Below are positions 1 to 7,020 of a stretch of 9,042 nucleotides of DNA, in pieces. Source of the DNA: DATKZS01 sp035527835 [NCBI: bacterium] (GTDB taxonomy: Bacteria; RBG-13-61-14); the NCBI GenBank assembly GCA_035527835.1, contig DATKZS010000152.1, positions 1-9,042 of the forward strand, written 5' to 3'. The notes under the pieces were generated by a model. It saw only the letters and a list, made by a program, of their open reading frames with translations. It was not told where the DNA came from and did not search any database. Each line of letters opens with the position of its first letter. Position 1 is the stretch's first letter. Position numbers and translations under genes: made by a program.

Positions 1-324
1 CACAAATGCTCCGCTTTACGGCCGGCGCATGACAAAGGGGTAAGGGATAAGATCCTTGACAAGAGGATATCAGGTCCGCATCGGGAAATAATGGAAGATG
101 ACATGCATCTCATAGAAGCCGCCTTGGATGCTGACAATATAGTGGCCTCCCGGGATGAAGAAGCGAAGGGCGTTTTTGCCAAAGCCTCCAGACAACGAGG
201 GAAAGGCCAGTTGCGTGAAATAATTTGGGTAAACCCGGACGCGGATTTCGAGACGGTGATCAAATGGCTTGAGGAAGGTGCGCCGGAGAACAAGGCTAAC
301 AGGTTCAAGCTGGGGAATTCATAG
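1..324 (+). CDS. PIN-like domain protein, C-terminal fragment (5' truncated)
   Basis: The frame is open from the first base to a TAG at 322-324, so the window holds the last 107 codons of a gene that starts upstream. An internal ATG at 91 exists, but the open frame before it argues that this is not the start. The stretch DMHLIEAALDADNIVASRDE (codons 35-54) resembles the C-terminal core of PIN-type nucleases: an aspartate before a helix of the form 'hhEAAL', then a strand ending in S-x-D. PIN proteins are Mg2+-dependent RNases, often the toxin of a toxin-antitoxin pair. The N-terminal acidic residues needed to confirm the fold lie outside the window, so function is inference. After the PIN-like part there is a charged tail (KWLEEGAPENKANRF). 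The gene converges on the lipoprotein gene, with 42 bp between the two stops. Confidence 0.5.
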   Translation, partial: HKCSALRPAHDKGVRDKILDKRISGPHREIMEDDMHLIEAALDADNIVASRDEEAKGVFAKASRQRGKGQLREIIWVNPDADFETVIKWLEEGAPENKANRFKLGNS

Positions 325-366
325 GGCTGGAAAAATTGGAAACAACCGAACCTTCGGACCGACTCC

Positions 367-1494
367 CTAACCGCTTTGCGCCTCCACCTCTCTCTTGATC
401 ATCAGCAACTTGTCCTGCAGAATCCTGGGGATTCCGCCGGCGAACATCATCATGTTCATCACCTCGGTGGAGCCTCCCGCCGGGATCTCGCCCACGAATT
501 TCATCGTCAGAAGCGTGCCCCCCTGGTGGGGGCTGACCTCCGTCTCGATATATGCCACGCTGCCAAAGGTCGCCACGTAGGTCCGGATGACGTTTTCCAT
601 CCGCAGTGAAAAAGTCCCGACGTCAATTTTCAGCAGTCCGGCTTCGAAAACGGCGGGAGCGTATATCACGCTGCCCTCGGCCGAGTCCTGGACCGCCTCG
701 TAGTAGCGATCATCTGTCTTGAACCCCTCCATTATCCGGCGAAGGTTTTCCTTCTTAATCACCCAGTCCTTGACCTCGTCCGGCCGCGCCTGGATCCATA
801 CTTCCGCCCGCTGTCCCATGAGCATGGTCTCCGAGAGCTCTCCCCGCAATCCCCGCGATAAAATCTCGTCAACGTCCAAGGCGGGGTCGAACTCCGCCTG
901 GATCAGCGTCATGATCTGATCCGCCCGGGCGGAGAGCGCGTTCATGAATACGGGGTTGTCCAGCAGCGGCCTCATTTTTTCATCGATCTGGCCCAGCACG
1001 CCCATATCCAATCGGCTTCCGGCCTCGTCCGGTCTCACGTCGAATCGGAGCAGAATCCATCCGGTTCCGGGCATAATCATCATCCACCAGAGTTCCCGGT
1101 CCGGCTTGTACTTGAGGCAGATCATCCGGCAGGGAATGCTGATGCCCATGATCCTGAAATGAAAACTGACGGCATTGCCGACCACCGTCATGTCGGTATG
1201 GGCGTCCAACTCGCTGACTTCCACTTCCAGAGTGCTCGATCCCTTTTCCAGCCATGACAGGTCCTTGCCAAAATAATTCAGCAGATCTGCAGGGCTGGTA
1301 TACACCACCAGCGGCAGAGCATAGGTATAGGCCCGGGCGGGGATGGATTCGGATGTCACCTCCCCGGACGGTGGCTGGAAAAACCGCCGGGCCTTCTGGC
1401 AACCGAAAATTGTCAGAAGAATTCCAAGTGAAAAAATCCCCAGAACATGCCGGGGAATTCTTTTAATTGAAATTATGCGGCAATCCGCCTTCAT
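367..1494 (-). CDS. Predicted lipoprotein of unknown function, possibly two SRPBCC-like halves
   Basis: A 375-residue protein that I do not recognise as a named family. Residues 1-32 form a lipoprotein-type signal peptide: basic start (KADCRIISIKRIPRH), hydrophobic core (VLGIFSLGILLTIF), then I-F-G-C with Cys32 as the probable lipidation site. The mature part appears to contain two similar halves, about residues 55-205 and 228-372. Each begins with a strand followed by a P-x-D/E helix (YTSPADLLNYF; QARPDEVKDWV), runs through several amphipathic strands, reaches a matching strand (SRLDMGVLGQI; TLLTMKFVGEI) and ends in a long helix. That order fits the SRPBCC/START-like hydrophobic-ligand fold, which is inference from pattern alone. 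The ATG at 1494 is the only start that keeps the signal peptide. A weak GGTG lies 4 nt upstream, and a sigma70-like promoter lies just before it. It is probably monocistronic. Confidence 0.75.
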   Translation of the reverse strand: MKADCRIISIKRIPRHVLGIFSLGILLTIFGCQKARRFFQPPSGEVTSESIPARAYTYALPLVVYTSPADLLNYFGKDLSWLEKGSSTLEVEVSELDAHTDMTVVGNAVSFHFRIMGISIPCRMICLKYKPDRELWWMMIMPGTGWILLRFDVRPDEAGSRLDMGVLGQIDEKMRPLLDNPVFMNALSARADQIMTLIQAEFDPALDVDEILSRGLRGELSETMLMGQRAEVWIQARPDEVKDWVIKKENLRRIMEGFKTDDRYYEAVQDSAEGSVIYAPAVFEAGLLKIDVGTFSLRMENVIRTYVATFGSVAYIETEVSPHQGGTLLTMKFVGEIPAGGSTEVMNMMMFAGGIPRILQDKLLMIKREVEAQSG

Positions 1495-1517
1495 AGATCA
1501 CCATAAAACGCCATTTA

Positions 1518-1547
1518 ACCATACCAATCCGCAAACCCCCGTGTCAA
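1518..1547 (-). promoter_or_regulatory. Predicted sigma70-type promoter of the lipoprotein gene
   Basis: On the minus strand, a perfect -35 TTGACA (1542-1547) and a -10 TATGGT (1518-1523, 4 of 6 matches) are separated by 18 nt. This places transcription start near 1511, with a leader of roughly 17 nt before the ATG at 1494. The -35 lies inside a short dyad, CGTGT-CAA-ACACG (1540-1552), which could be an operator half-site or chance. Confidence 0.5.
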
Positions 1548-1659
1548 ACACGAGTTATCTCGGGGAAACCGCAACGTTGGCTGACCATTCAGGATGATAG
1601 CCCTGGACCCGGAACTTTTTCCGACTTTTGGCCGCATGATCCCGGACAATAATATCTGC

Positions 1660-4605
1660 CTATTTGCGCGCTTTTTCCACCAGCTTGGCCAGGTCCCAAT
1701 CCACTGTCAGCTCCATGAGCCGGCCTTTTTTGTCCTGGAAGCGGAGCATGGCTTTTTCGAGGCCGTGAAGGAAGAGATCACGGGTGATTTCGACGTCGTG
1801 TTTGCAGTACTCCTCGACCAGGTCCATGCGGCCAAGCTTCACCCATTCGAGGGACTGGAGGCCGTCGGCGGATTTTTGGGCGCCGAGGGTGTGCTCGGCG
1901 AGGTGGGCTAAAGAGAGGCGGTAGCCGAGGCGCTTTTTGAGGTCGGCCAGGATGTCGAAGGTGGGGAGATGAGCGAGCGTGCCGTCGTCGTATGAGGATA
2001 GGACCTTGTAGTCGAAGCCGATGATGTTGAAGCCGACCACGAGGTCGGCCTGTTTGAGATCGTGGAATAAGGCGGGGGCGTCGGCCTCGAAATAGCTTTT
2101 CAGGCTCTTGGTTTTCGAGTCCCAGACCACGGCCACGGCGAGTCCCATGAGGTGGGTGTTGGACCAGCCGCCCACTTCCACGGCCCCGCGCCTGGTCTCG
2201 ATGTCGAGCACCATGACCCGCGGCTCTTTTTCCTTTTCCTCCTCCTGCTCCTCTTCCTCCTCGATCGCCTCGTCCTCGTCCGGCTCTCCCTCGGCCGCGC
2301 CCAGCTTGATCCACTCGGCGGCCTCCGGCTTGTCCAGCAGCATGGAGAGCACCATGACCGCGGCCTCCTTGTCCAGAGGGACGTTGCCGTTGCCGCACTT
2401 GGACGAGTAGATGCACGCGGGGCAGCCGGCCTCGCAGCCGCACTCTTTGATGAGCGAGAGCGTGCTCTCGAGCAGGCCCTCGATCTTCTCGAAGCTCTGC
2501 TCGCACAGGCCCACGCCGCCGGGGTAGCCGTCGTAAACGAAGATCGCGGCCTTGCCGACCTCGGCGTGCAGCGGCGTGCTGATCCCGCCCACGTCGTCGC
2601 GCTCGCACAGCGCGAACAGCGGGAACAGCGCGATGGCCGCGTGCTCGACCGCGTGGATGCCGCCCATGAAGTTGAGGCGCTTTCTGCCGACGGCGCGGGG
2701 GATGAAGTCGTCAATCTCGATCCAGAAGCCCACGGTCTCGAAGGAGTACGGGGGCAGGTCGAGCTCGTGCACGGAGAGGCGCTCGCCGGACGACACCCGT
2801 TTTTTCTCGTAGCCGATGACGCGCTCGGTGACCTTGAGCTCGCCGAGCCGCGCCACGAAGTTCCTGACGGGCTTGGAGCGGCGGGTGGCGAGGATGGCGG
2901 TCTCCTTTTCGCGGTGGGCCACGGTGTAGTAGTTGACGTTGACCGGCCGGGCGTAGAGGTTCCTGCGGGCCAAGTCGAGGCGGGTGACCTGGTACTGGTT
3001 GGCGCGGTGGAGGTAGATGGCGCCGGGATGGCCCTCGCTCATCACGCGCACGCCGTCAATGCTGCCGATGACGCGCGGCTTCTTGCCCTCGGGCAGCGGC
3101 GTCCTCGGCTCCTCGAAAATGGTGTTGCTCTCGCCGATGCCGCGGATGTTGACGTCGCGCTGGGGTCCGCGCTTCACGCTGTGCCACGCCTCCTCGTCCA
3201 CCGAGCGCAGCAGCAGTCCCTCGCGCTCGAGCTCCTTCACCGCCGCGGCCACGTGGTCCCCGGAAAACCACGGGTCGTCGCGCGAGAGCGGCATCTCGGC
3301 CGCGGCGCAGACGAGGTGCGACTTGAGGATCGGCCGGTTGGTCGGGTCCACGATCGCGGGCTCGAAGCCGCTCTCGAAGAAGACGCGCGGGTGCTTCATG
3401 AAGTACTGGTCCAGCGCGTCCTCCCCGGCCACCAGCACGATCAGGGAGTCGCGGTCCTGCCGCCCCACCCGGCCGCCGCGCTGCCAGGTGGTCGTGATGG
3501 CGCCGGGGTAGCCGACCAGGACGCACACGTCGAGCGCGCCGATGTCAATGCCCATCTCCAGGGCCGAGGTGGTGACCACGCCCTTCATCTTTCCGGTAAA
3601 GAGCGCGTTCTCGATCTCGCGGCGCTCCTCCGGCAGGTAGCCCGCGCGGTAGGCGCTGATGACCGATCGGAGGCGCGGCTCGGCCTGGATGGTCCAGGTG
3701 TAGATCAGCTCCGTGATCTTGCGGGCCTTGGTGAAGACGATGGTGGCCAGGTCCTTGCCCACGGCCTCGCGCAGCAGCCGCGAGGCCACCGTGGTCTTGG
3801 AGAGCCTTTTGGGGTTGATGAACAAAAAGTGGCGGCCGGCCGCGGGCGCGCCGTTGTTTTCCACCACCGCGACTTCGCGGCCGATCAGGCGGGACGCCAG
3901 CTCGCCCGGGTTCTGGATGGTGGCGGAGCAGGCGATGACCCGCGGGGCCTTGCCGTAGAACGCGGCCACCCGGAGCAGGCGGCGCATCACGTGCGCCACG
4001 TGCGAGCCGAACACGCCGCGGTAGGTGTGGACCTCGTCGAGCACGATGTAATCGAGGGTGGTGAAGAGCTTCTCCCACTTTTCGTGGAAGGCCAGCATGC
4101 CGACGTGGAGCATGTCCGGGTTGGTGATGATCACGGAGGGCGGCTCGCTGCGGATCTTCTTGCGCTTGTGGTCCGGCGTGTCGCCGTCGTAAATCTCGGC
4201 CCCGACCTGGCCGGCCAGGCCGCAGGCGGCGGTGAATTCGCGGAAGGCCCCGAGCTGGTCCTGCTCCAGGGCCTTGATGGGGAAGAGGTAGAGCCCGCGC
4301 GACTCCGGGTTGGCCGCGCAGGCGTTCACCAGCGGCACGTTGTAGCATAGCGTCTTGCCCGAGGCCGTGGGCGTGACCACCACCACGTCGCGGCCCTCCA
4401 TGACCTTTTCCACGGCCTCGGCCTGGTGGGTGTAGAGCCTGCCGAAACCCAGCGACTTGAGCCCCGCCCGCACCTCCGGCCTAAGCGCCGCCGGCATGGC
4501 CGCGAAGCGCGCCGGACGCGGCGCGATGTCCTCCCGGTGCGCGACCTCGCTCCCCAGCTCACGGCTCGAGCACACCGTGTGGATGTAGTCCTCGATCAGC
4601 TTCAT
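1660..4605 (-). CDS. YprA/MrfA-like DEAD/DEAH helicase fused to a DEDD 3'-5' exonuclease
   Basis: A 981-residue cytoplasmic DNA-processing protein. The superfamily 2 helicase core has a Q-motif-like LYTHQAEAV (58-65), Walker A TPTASGKT (78-85), TNPDML (161-166), DEVH (190-193), SAT (227-229), IVFTKARK (289-296), TTSALEMGIDIG (345-356) and QRGGRVGR (375-382). The YprA/MrfA hallmarks follow: HTYRGVFGSH after the DEVH box, EHAA (654-657), YDGYPGGVGL (691-700) and a probable zinc knot with Cys722/724/728/731/737. An acidic linker (772-795) leads to an RNase H-fold exonuclease (about 796-950) with Asp801, Glu803, Asp865, Tyr933 and Asp937, i.e. DEDDy type (YCKHD). In Bacillus subtilis the helicase MrfA and exonuclease MrfB are encoded by neighbouring genes and act in repair of mitomycin C damage; here both activities are in one chain. 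There is no good Shine-Dalgarno before the ATG. The family call is strong; the repair role is by homology, and orthology of the nuclease with MrfB is not proven. Confidence 0.93.
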   Translation of the reverse strand: MKLIEDYIHTVCSSRELGSEVAHREDIAPRPARFAAMPAALRPEVRAGLKSLGFGRLYTHQAEAVEKVMEGRDVVVVTPTASGKTLCYNVPLVNACAANPESRGLYLFPIKALEQDQLGAFREFTAACGLAGQVGAEIYDGDTPDHKRKKIRSEPPSVIITNPDMLHVGMLAFHEKWEKLFTTLDYIVLDEVHTYRGVFGSHVAHVMRRLLRVAAFYGKAPRVIACSATIQNPGELASRLIGREVAVVENNGAPAAGRHFLFINPKRLSKTTVASRLLREAVGKDLATIVFTKARKITELIYTWTIQAEPRLRSVISAYRAGYLPEERREIENALFTGKMKGVVTTSALEMGIDIGALDVCVLVGYPGAITTTWQRGGRVGRQDRDSLIVLVAGEDALDQYFMKHPRVFFESGFEPAIVDPTNRPILKSHLVCAAAEMPLSRDDPWFSGDHVAAAVKELEREGLLLRSVDEEAWHSVKRGPQRDVNIRGIGESNTIFEEPRTPLPEGKKPRVIGSIDGVRVMSEGHPGAIYLHRANQYQVTRLDLARRNLYARPVNVNYYTVAHREKETAILATRRSKPVRNFVARLGELKVTERVIGYEKKRVSSGERLSVHELDLPPYSFETVGFWIEIDDFIPRAVGRKRLNFMGGIHAVEHAAIALFPLFALCERDDVGGISTPLHAEVGKAAIFVYDGYPGGVGLCEQSFEKIEGLLESTLSLIKECGCEAGCPACIYSSKCGNGNVPLDKEAAVMVLSMLLDKPEAAEWIKLGAAEGEPDEDEAIEEEEEQEEEKEKEPRVMVLDIETRRGAVEVGGWSNTHLMGLAVAVVWDSKTKSLKSYFEADAPALFHDLKQADLVVGFNIIGFDYKVLSSYDDGTLAHLPTFDILADLKKRLGYRLSLAHLAEHTLGAQKSADGLQSLEWVKLGRMDLVEEYCKHDVEITRDLFLHGLEKAMLRFQDKKGRLMELTVDWDLAKLVEKARK

Positions 4606-4618
4606 CGTTCCATGAAGA

Positions 4619-4624
4619 ATGATA
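4619..4624 (-). promoter_or_regulatory. Possible -10 box of the helicase-exonuclease gene
   Basis: TATCAT on the minus strand matches the sigma70 -10 consensus at 5 of 6 positions. It lies 13 nt upstream of the ATG at 4605, so transcription would start about 7 nt before the start codon and give a nearly leaderless mRNA. That agrees with the lack of a spaced Shine-Dalgarno. The element 17 nt upstream (TTCCAC) is a poor -35, so this is tentative. If it is not a promoter, the gene may be read through from the lipoprotein gene across the repeat block. Confidence 0.25.
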
Positions 4625-4675
4625 GAACAGGTTGGCGGAAAGTGGAATTATTCGAGGGCGGAAAATGAAAGGGTG

Positions 4676-4697
4676 GGCCCGACACTCCTGTCGGGCC
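4676..4697. repeat. Perfect 9-bp hairpin, inverted member of the GACA-GGAG-TGTC repeat family
   Basis: GGCCCGACA and TGTCGGGCC form a perfect 9-bp stem around a CTCC loop. The loop is the complement of the GGAG loop in the neighbouring tandem units, so this is the same element in opposite orientation with altered stem bases. Reading on the minus strand, the stem is followed by a pyrimidine-rich stretch (4658-4675) with only short T runs, so it could act as a weak terminator behind the LPP20-like gene; this is not a clear rho-independent signal. Confidence 0.7.
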
Positions 4698-4702
4698 GGC
4701 GC

Positions 4703-4786
4703 CGCGGGACAGGAGTGTCCCGGCCACCATCGCGGGACAGGAGTGTCCCGCCTACCATCGCGGGACAGGAGTGTCCCGCCTACCGC
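4703..4786. repeat. Three tandem 28-bp units, each carrying a GGGACA-GGAG-TGTCCC hairpin
   Basis: Units at 4703-4730, 4731-4758 and 4759-4786 share the core CGCGGGACAGGAGTGTCCCG followed by CCTACCAT. The first unit differs at GGCCACCAT and the third ends CCTACCGC. Each core folds into a 7- or 8-bp GC stem closed by a GGAG tetraloop (for example 4732-4751 and 4760-4779). The units abut without spacers. The last unit runs over the end of the minus-strand lipoprotein gene: its CTA at 4780-4782 is that gene's stop codon. This looks like a dispersed intergenic hairpin repeat that has multiplied in tandem. Confidence 0.9.
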
Positions 4787-5211
4787 GCGGGCTGGGGATG
4801 TACCAGATCGCGGGCCAGCCTGGCCCGGGCGTAGAGGTTGCCCTGGCCGTCGGCGTAGGTGTCAATGATCTCGTGGGAGGGGAGCGCGGCTTCGAGGGCG
4901 GCGCGGGCGGCGGTGGTGTCGCCTTCGAGCTCGGACACGAGGTATTGGTTCACGTTCAGGGCGAGGTCCACCCGGGCGCGCTCGCGGGCGGTGTCGCGCT
5001 TGAGATAGTCGTTGTTGATCTCCTTTTGCGCGCAGCCCACGCCGTAGAAATAATCGCTGTCGCTTTCAGGCGCGGCGGGATCGAGCCAGGCCGGCGGCGG
5101 TCCGGGTGTTTTTTTCGCGGCGCAGGCCGCGCCCAGCCCGCCGGCGATGAGCGCGAGGCACGCGGCCCCCAGCAGGCATCCAGGAAAATAATATGATCGC
5201 GGGCGGCGCAC
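4780..5211 (-). CDS. LPP20-like lipoprotein
   Basis: A 143-residue predicted lipoprotein. Residues 1-30 give a basic start, a hydrophobic core (CLLGAACLALIAGGLGAAC) and Cys30 as the likely lipidated residue. The -3 position is Gly rather than the usual Leu/Val/Ile, so the lipobox is imperfect. A Pro/Ala-rich spacer precedes an LPP20-type region: WLDP (42-45), YFYGVGCAQ (54-62), LKRDTARERARVDLALNVNQYL (about 70-91), then IIDTYADGQGNLYARARL (115-132). Such proteins are anchored in the envelope and are generally of unclear function. Translation starts at GTG 5209-5211, 13 nt after the NAD+ synthetase stop, so the two genes are probably co-transcribed. The last residues (HPQPAR) run into the hairpin repeat, which supplies the TAG stop. 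The end soon after YARARL suggests the C-terminus may have been cut or replaced there. Confidence 0.8.
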   Translation of the reverse strand: MRRPRSYYFPGCLLGAACLALIAGGLGAACAAKKTPGPPPAWLDPAAPESDSDYFYGVGCAQKEINNDYLKRDTARERARVDLALNVNQYLVSELEGDTTAARAALEAALPSHEIIDTYADGQGNLYARARLARDLVHPQPAR

Positions 5212-5219
5212 GGGTCATG

Positions 5220-5224
5220 TCCTT
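5220..5224 (-). promoter_or_regulatory. Ribosome binding site that selects the GTG start of the LPP20-like gene
   Basis: AAGGA on the minus strand lies 8 nt before GTG 5209-5211. An ATG at 5216-5218 is only 1 nt from the AAGGA and is in another frame, so it is a decoy; the GTG is the supported start. The site sits directly against the stop codon of the upstream NAD+ synthetase gene, consistent with translation coupling. Confidence 0.6.
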
Positions 5225-7000
5225 TTATTTTTTTCTTGCGGTCTTGCGTGCCTTGCGCGCGGACTTTTTCGCCGGCTTGGCCTCGTCCCACCAGTCGGCT
5301 TTCTTGGTGAGGGGCAGGCGGAGGTCGGAGAGCGGCCGCTCGGACACGGTGGGCCCGATGGGCATCTGCCGGCGCTTGAACTCCGCGCTCATTAACATTC
5401 CGAGGACGGCCTGGACGGTTTCCAGGCCCTCTCCCTTCTCGACCAGCTCGGCGATGGACTCTCCTCCTTCGAGCAATGAGTGGAGGATGCGGTCCAGGTC
5501 CGGGTACGGCGGCAGGGCGTCCTGGTCCGTCTGATCGGGCCGCAGCTCGGCCGACGGCGCGCGTTCGAGCACGCTCTCCGGGATGGCTTCCCGGCCCGCC
5601 TTGCGGTTGTACCACTGCGCGATCTCGTAGACCTGGGTCTTGTACACGTCAATCAGCGGCGCGAACGCCCCGCAGGTGTCGCCGTAGAGCGTGCAGTAGC
5701 CGGTAGCCGCCTCGCTCTTGTTGGCGGCGGCCAGCACCATGACTTTGAGCTTGTTGCTGAGCGCCATCAGCACCTGGCCGCGGATGCGGGCCTGGAGGTT
5801 CTCCTCGGTCACGTCGGCGTCCATGCCCTGGAAGGCCGGCGCCAGCGTTTTGAGCATGGTCCTGTAAGCCGCGGTAACGGGGATTTCCTTGAACAATACC
5901 CCGAGATTCGACGCCGTTTTCCGGGCGTCGCGGCGGGTTTCCACAGAGGTGAACGGACCGGGCATGGACACGGCCATCACCCCTTTCGCGCCCAGGGCCT
6001 CGCGGGCCAGGGCGAGCGTGAGCGCCGAGTCCACGCCGCCGGACACGCCCACGATGGCGCCCGCAAAATCGTTCTTGCGCGCGTAATCCTTGACCGCGAG
6101 CGCGAGGGCCTCGAAGATCTCGCGGGGGCCTTTATGGAGCGGCTCGATGCGGGCGTTGATGCGGACGGGTTTTTTGCGCTCGGGCCATGCGCCGGGGATG
6201 GTGATCCGGTGGGCCTTGTCGAGATTGCTCCCGCGGGGAGCGGAGGCGTGGAATACCCTCTGGCGATGGTCCTTGAGCTCGCGGAGGTCGAGGTCGGCCA
6301 CGACCATGTCCTCGGCAAAGGAACGTCCGCGGGCCAGGACCTCGCCGAAGCCGTCGTAGATCGCGCTCGCGCCTCCGAAGATCATGTCGTCCTGTCCGCC
6401 GACCGGGCTGACCAGGGCGATGGCCACCGCGTCCTCCCTCGACTTCTCCCGCATCATGGTCTCCTTGACCGGGCGGTGGCCGTAATGGAACGGCTCGTTC
6501 CACAGGTTGATCAGGAGCTCGATCTCGGCGGGGAACACGGGGTAGCCCAGGTCGTCGCCGATGGTGACGGCGGCCTTGAAGCGGTCGGTCTCGATAACCA
6601 GCGGCCTCTCGCCCGCCGAGAAGTAGCGCGATTCGTCGAAGCGGCCGCAGCAGAAGAGGTAGCGCTTGCGGGCCCAGCCCAGGATTTTGCCCTTGTGGAT
6701 AACGGCGGCGGCGTTGAAGAGCGCGACGTCGCTTTCGATGCCGCCCAGGATGACCACCATCTTGGAGGACGGGAGAGTCGCGCGGATTTTTTGCATGGCC
6801 CGGCCGGCGGCGCCGATAAAGGAGTCCCGGAAGACGAGGTCCTCCACGGGACAGCCGGTCAGGGTGTTCTCGGGGAAGAGCAGAATCTCGACGCCCAGGC
6901 GCTCGGCCTCCCGGACGCGGGAAAGGATCGCTTCCACGTTGCCGGTGAAGTCGCCCACCCGCGTGCAAATCTGGCCTATTCCGATACGGACTATCGCCAC
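5225..7000 (-). CDS. nadE: NAD+ synthetase, two-domain type, with a probably inactive glutaminase domain
   Basis: A 591-residue protein catalysing the last step of NAD+ synthesis, ATP-dependent amidation of deamido-NAD+. The C-terminal synthetase domain (about 290-565) looks intact: pyrophosphatase loop SGGVDS (320-325), TEENLQARIRGQ (398-409), NKSEAATGYCTLYGD (427-441), LRPDQTDQDALPPYPDLD (486-503) and FKRRQMP (541-547). The N-terminal nitrilase-fold domain (about 4-270) normally frees ammonia from glutamine with a Glu-Lys-Cys triad. Glu44 (FPENTLTG) and Lys112 (RKRYL) are present, but the usual C-E-D-L-W reads G-D-D-L-G at 148-152, so the nucleophile is Gly148 (codon at 6557-6559). The neighbouring LPNY is also altered to LFCC. 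The enzyme therefore probably uses free ammonia or a partner amidase (inference). Residues 574-591 are a Lys/Arg/Ala tail. The GTG start has a GGAGGT 8 nt upstream. Confidence 0.95.
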   Translation of the reverse strand: MAIVRIGIGQICTRVGDFTGNVEAILSRVREAERLGVEILLFPENTLTGCPVEDLVFRDSFIGAAGRAMQKIRATLPSSKMVVILGGIESDVALFNAAAVIHKGKILGWARKRYLFCCGRFDESRYFSAGERPLVIETDRFKAAVTIGDDLGYPVFPAEIELLINLWNEPFHYGHRPVKETMMREKSREDAVAIALVSPVGGQDDMIFGGASAIYDGFGEVLARGRSFAEDMVVADLDLRELKDHRQRVFHASAPRGSNLDKAHRITIPGAWPERKKPVRINARIEPLHKGPREIFEALALAVKDYARKNDFAGAIVGVSGGVDSALTLALAREALGAKGVMAVSMPGPFTSVETRRDARKTASNLGVLFKEIPVTAAYRTMLKTLAPAFQGMDADVTEENLQARIRGQVLMALSNKLKVMVLAAANKSEAATGYCTLYGDTCGAFAPLIDVYKTQVYEIAQWYNRKAGREAIPESVLERAPSAELRPDQTDQDALPPYPDLDRILHSLLEGGESIAELVEKGEGLETVQAVLGMLMSAEFKRRQMPIGPTVSERPLSDLRLPLTKKADWWDEAKPAKKSARKARKTARKK

Positions 7001-7008
7001 TTGCCGCT

Positions 7009-7014
7009 ACCTCC
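7009..7014 (-). promoter_or_regulatory. Strong Shine-Dalgarno of nadE
   Basis: GGAGGT on the minus strand, 8 nt before the GTG at 6998-7000. It fixes GTG as the start codon and gives a protein that begins with the expected first strand of the nitrilase-fold domain (AIVRIGIGQ). Confidence 0.8.
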
Positions 7015-7020
7015 GCTTTC

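Noticed and set aside
346-357. CCGAA-CC-TTCGG dyad between the two convergent genes at 325-366
   Set aside because: The two-base loop is too small for a stable hairpin as written and no T-run follows, so it is not a supported terminator.
2152-4350. Long plus-strand open frame of 732 codons
   Set aside because: It lies antisense to the helicase gene, whose motifs are unmistakable. Its composition (Asp, Val, Arg, Gly, His, Ala rich) is what a GC-rich antisense frame gives, and no family motif is visible.
4703-4786. CRISPR-like array
   Set aside because: The 28-bp units abut directly and have no spacers; the palindromic core explains the resemblance.
4632-4868. Plus-strand open frame of 78 codons with a recurring RDRSVPPT-type peptide
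   Set aside because: The peptide repeats are the translation of the 28-bp hairpin units, not a protein domain.
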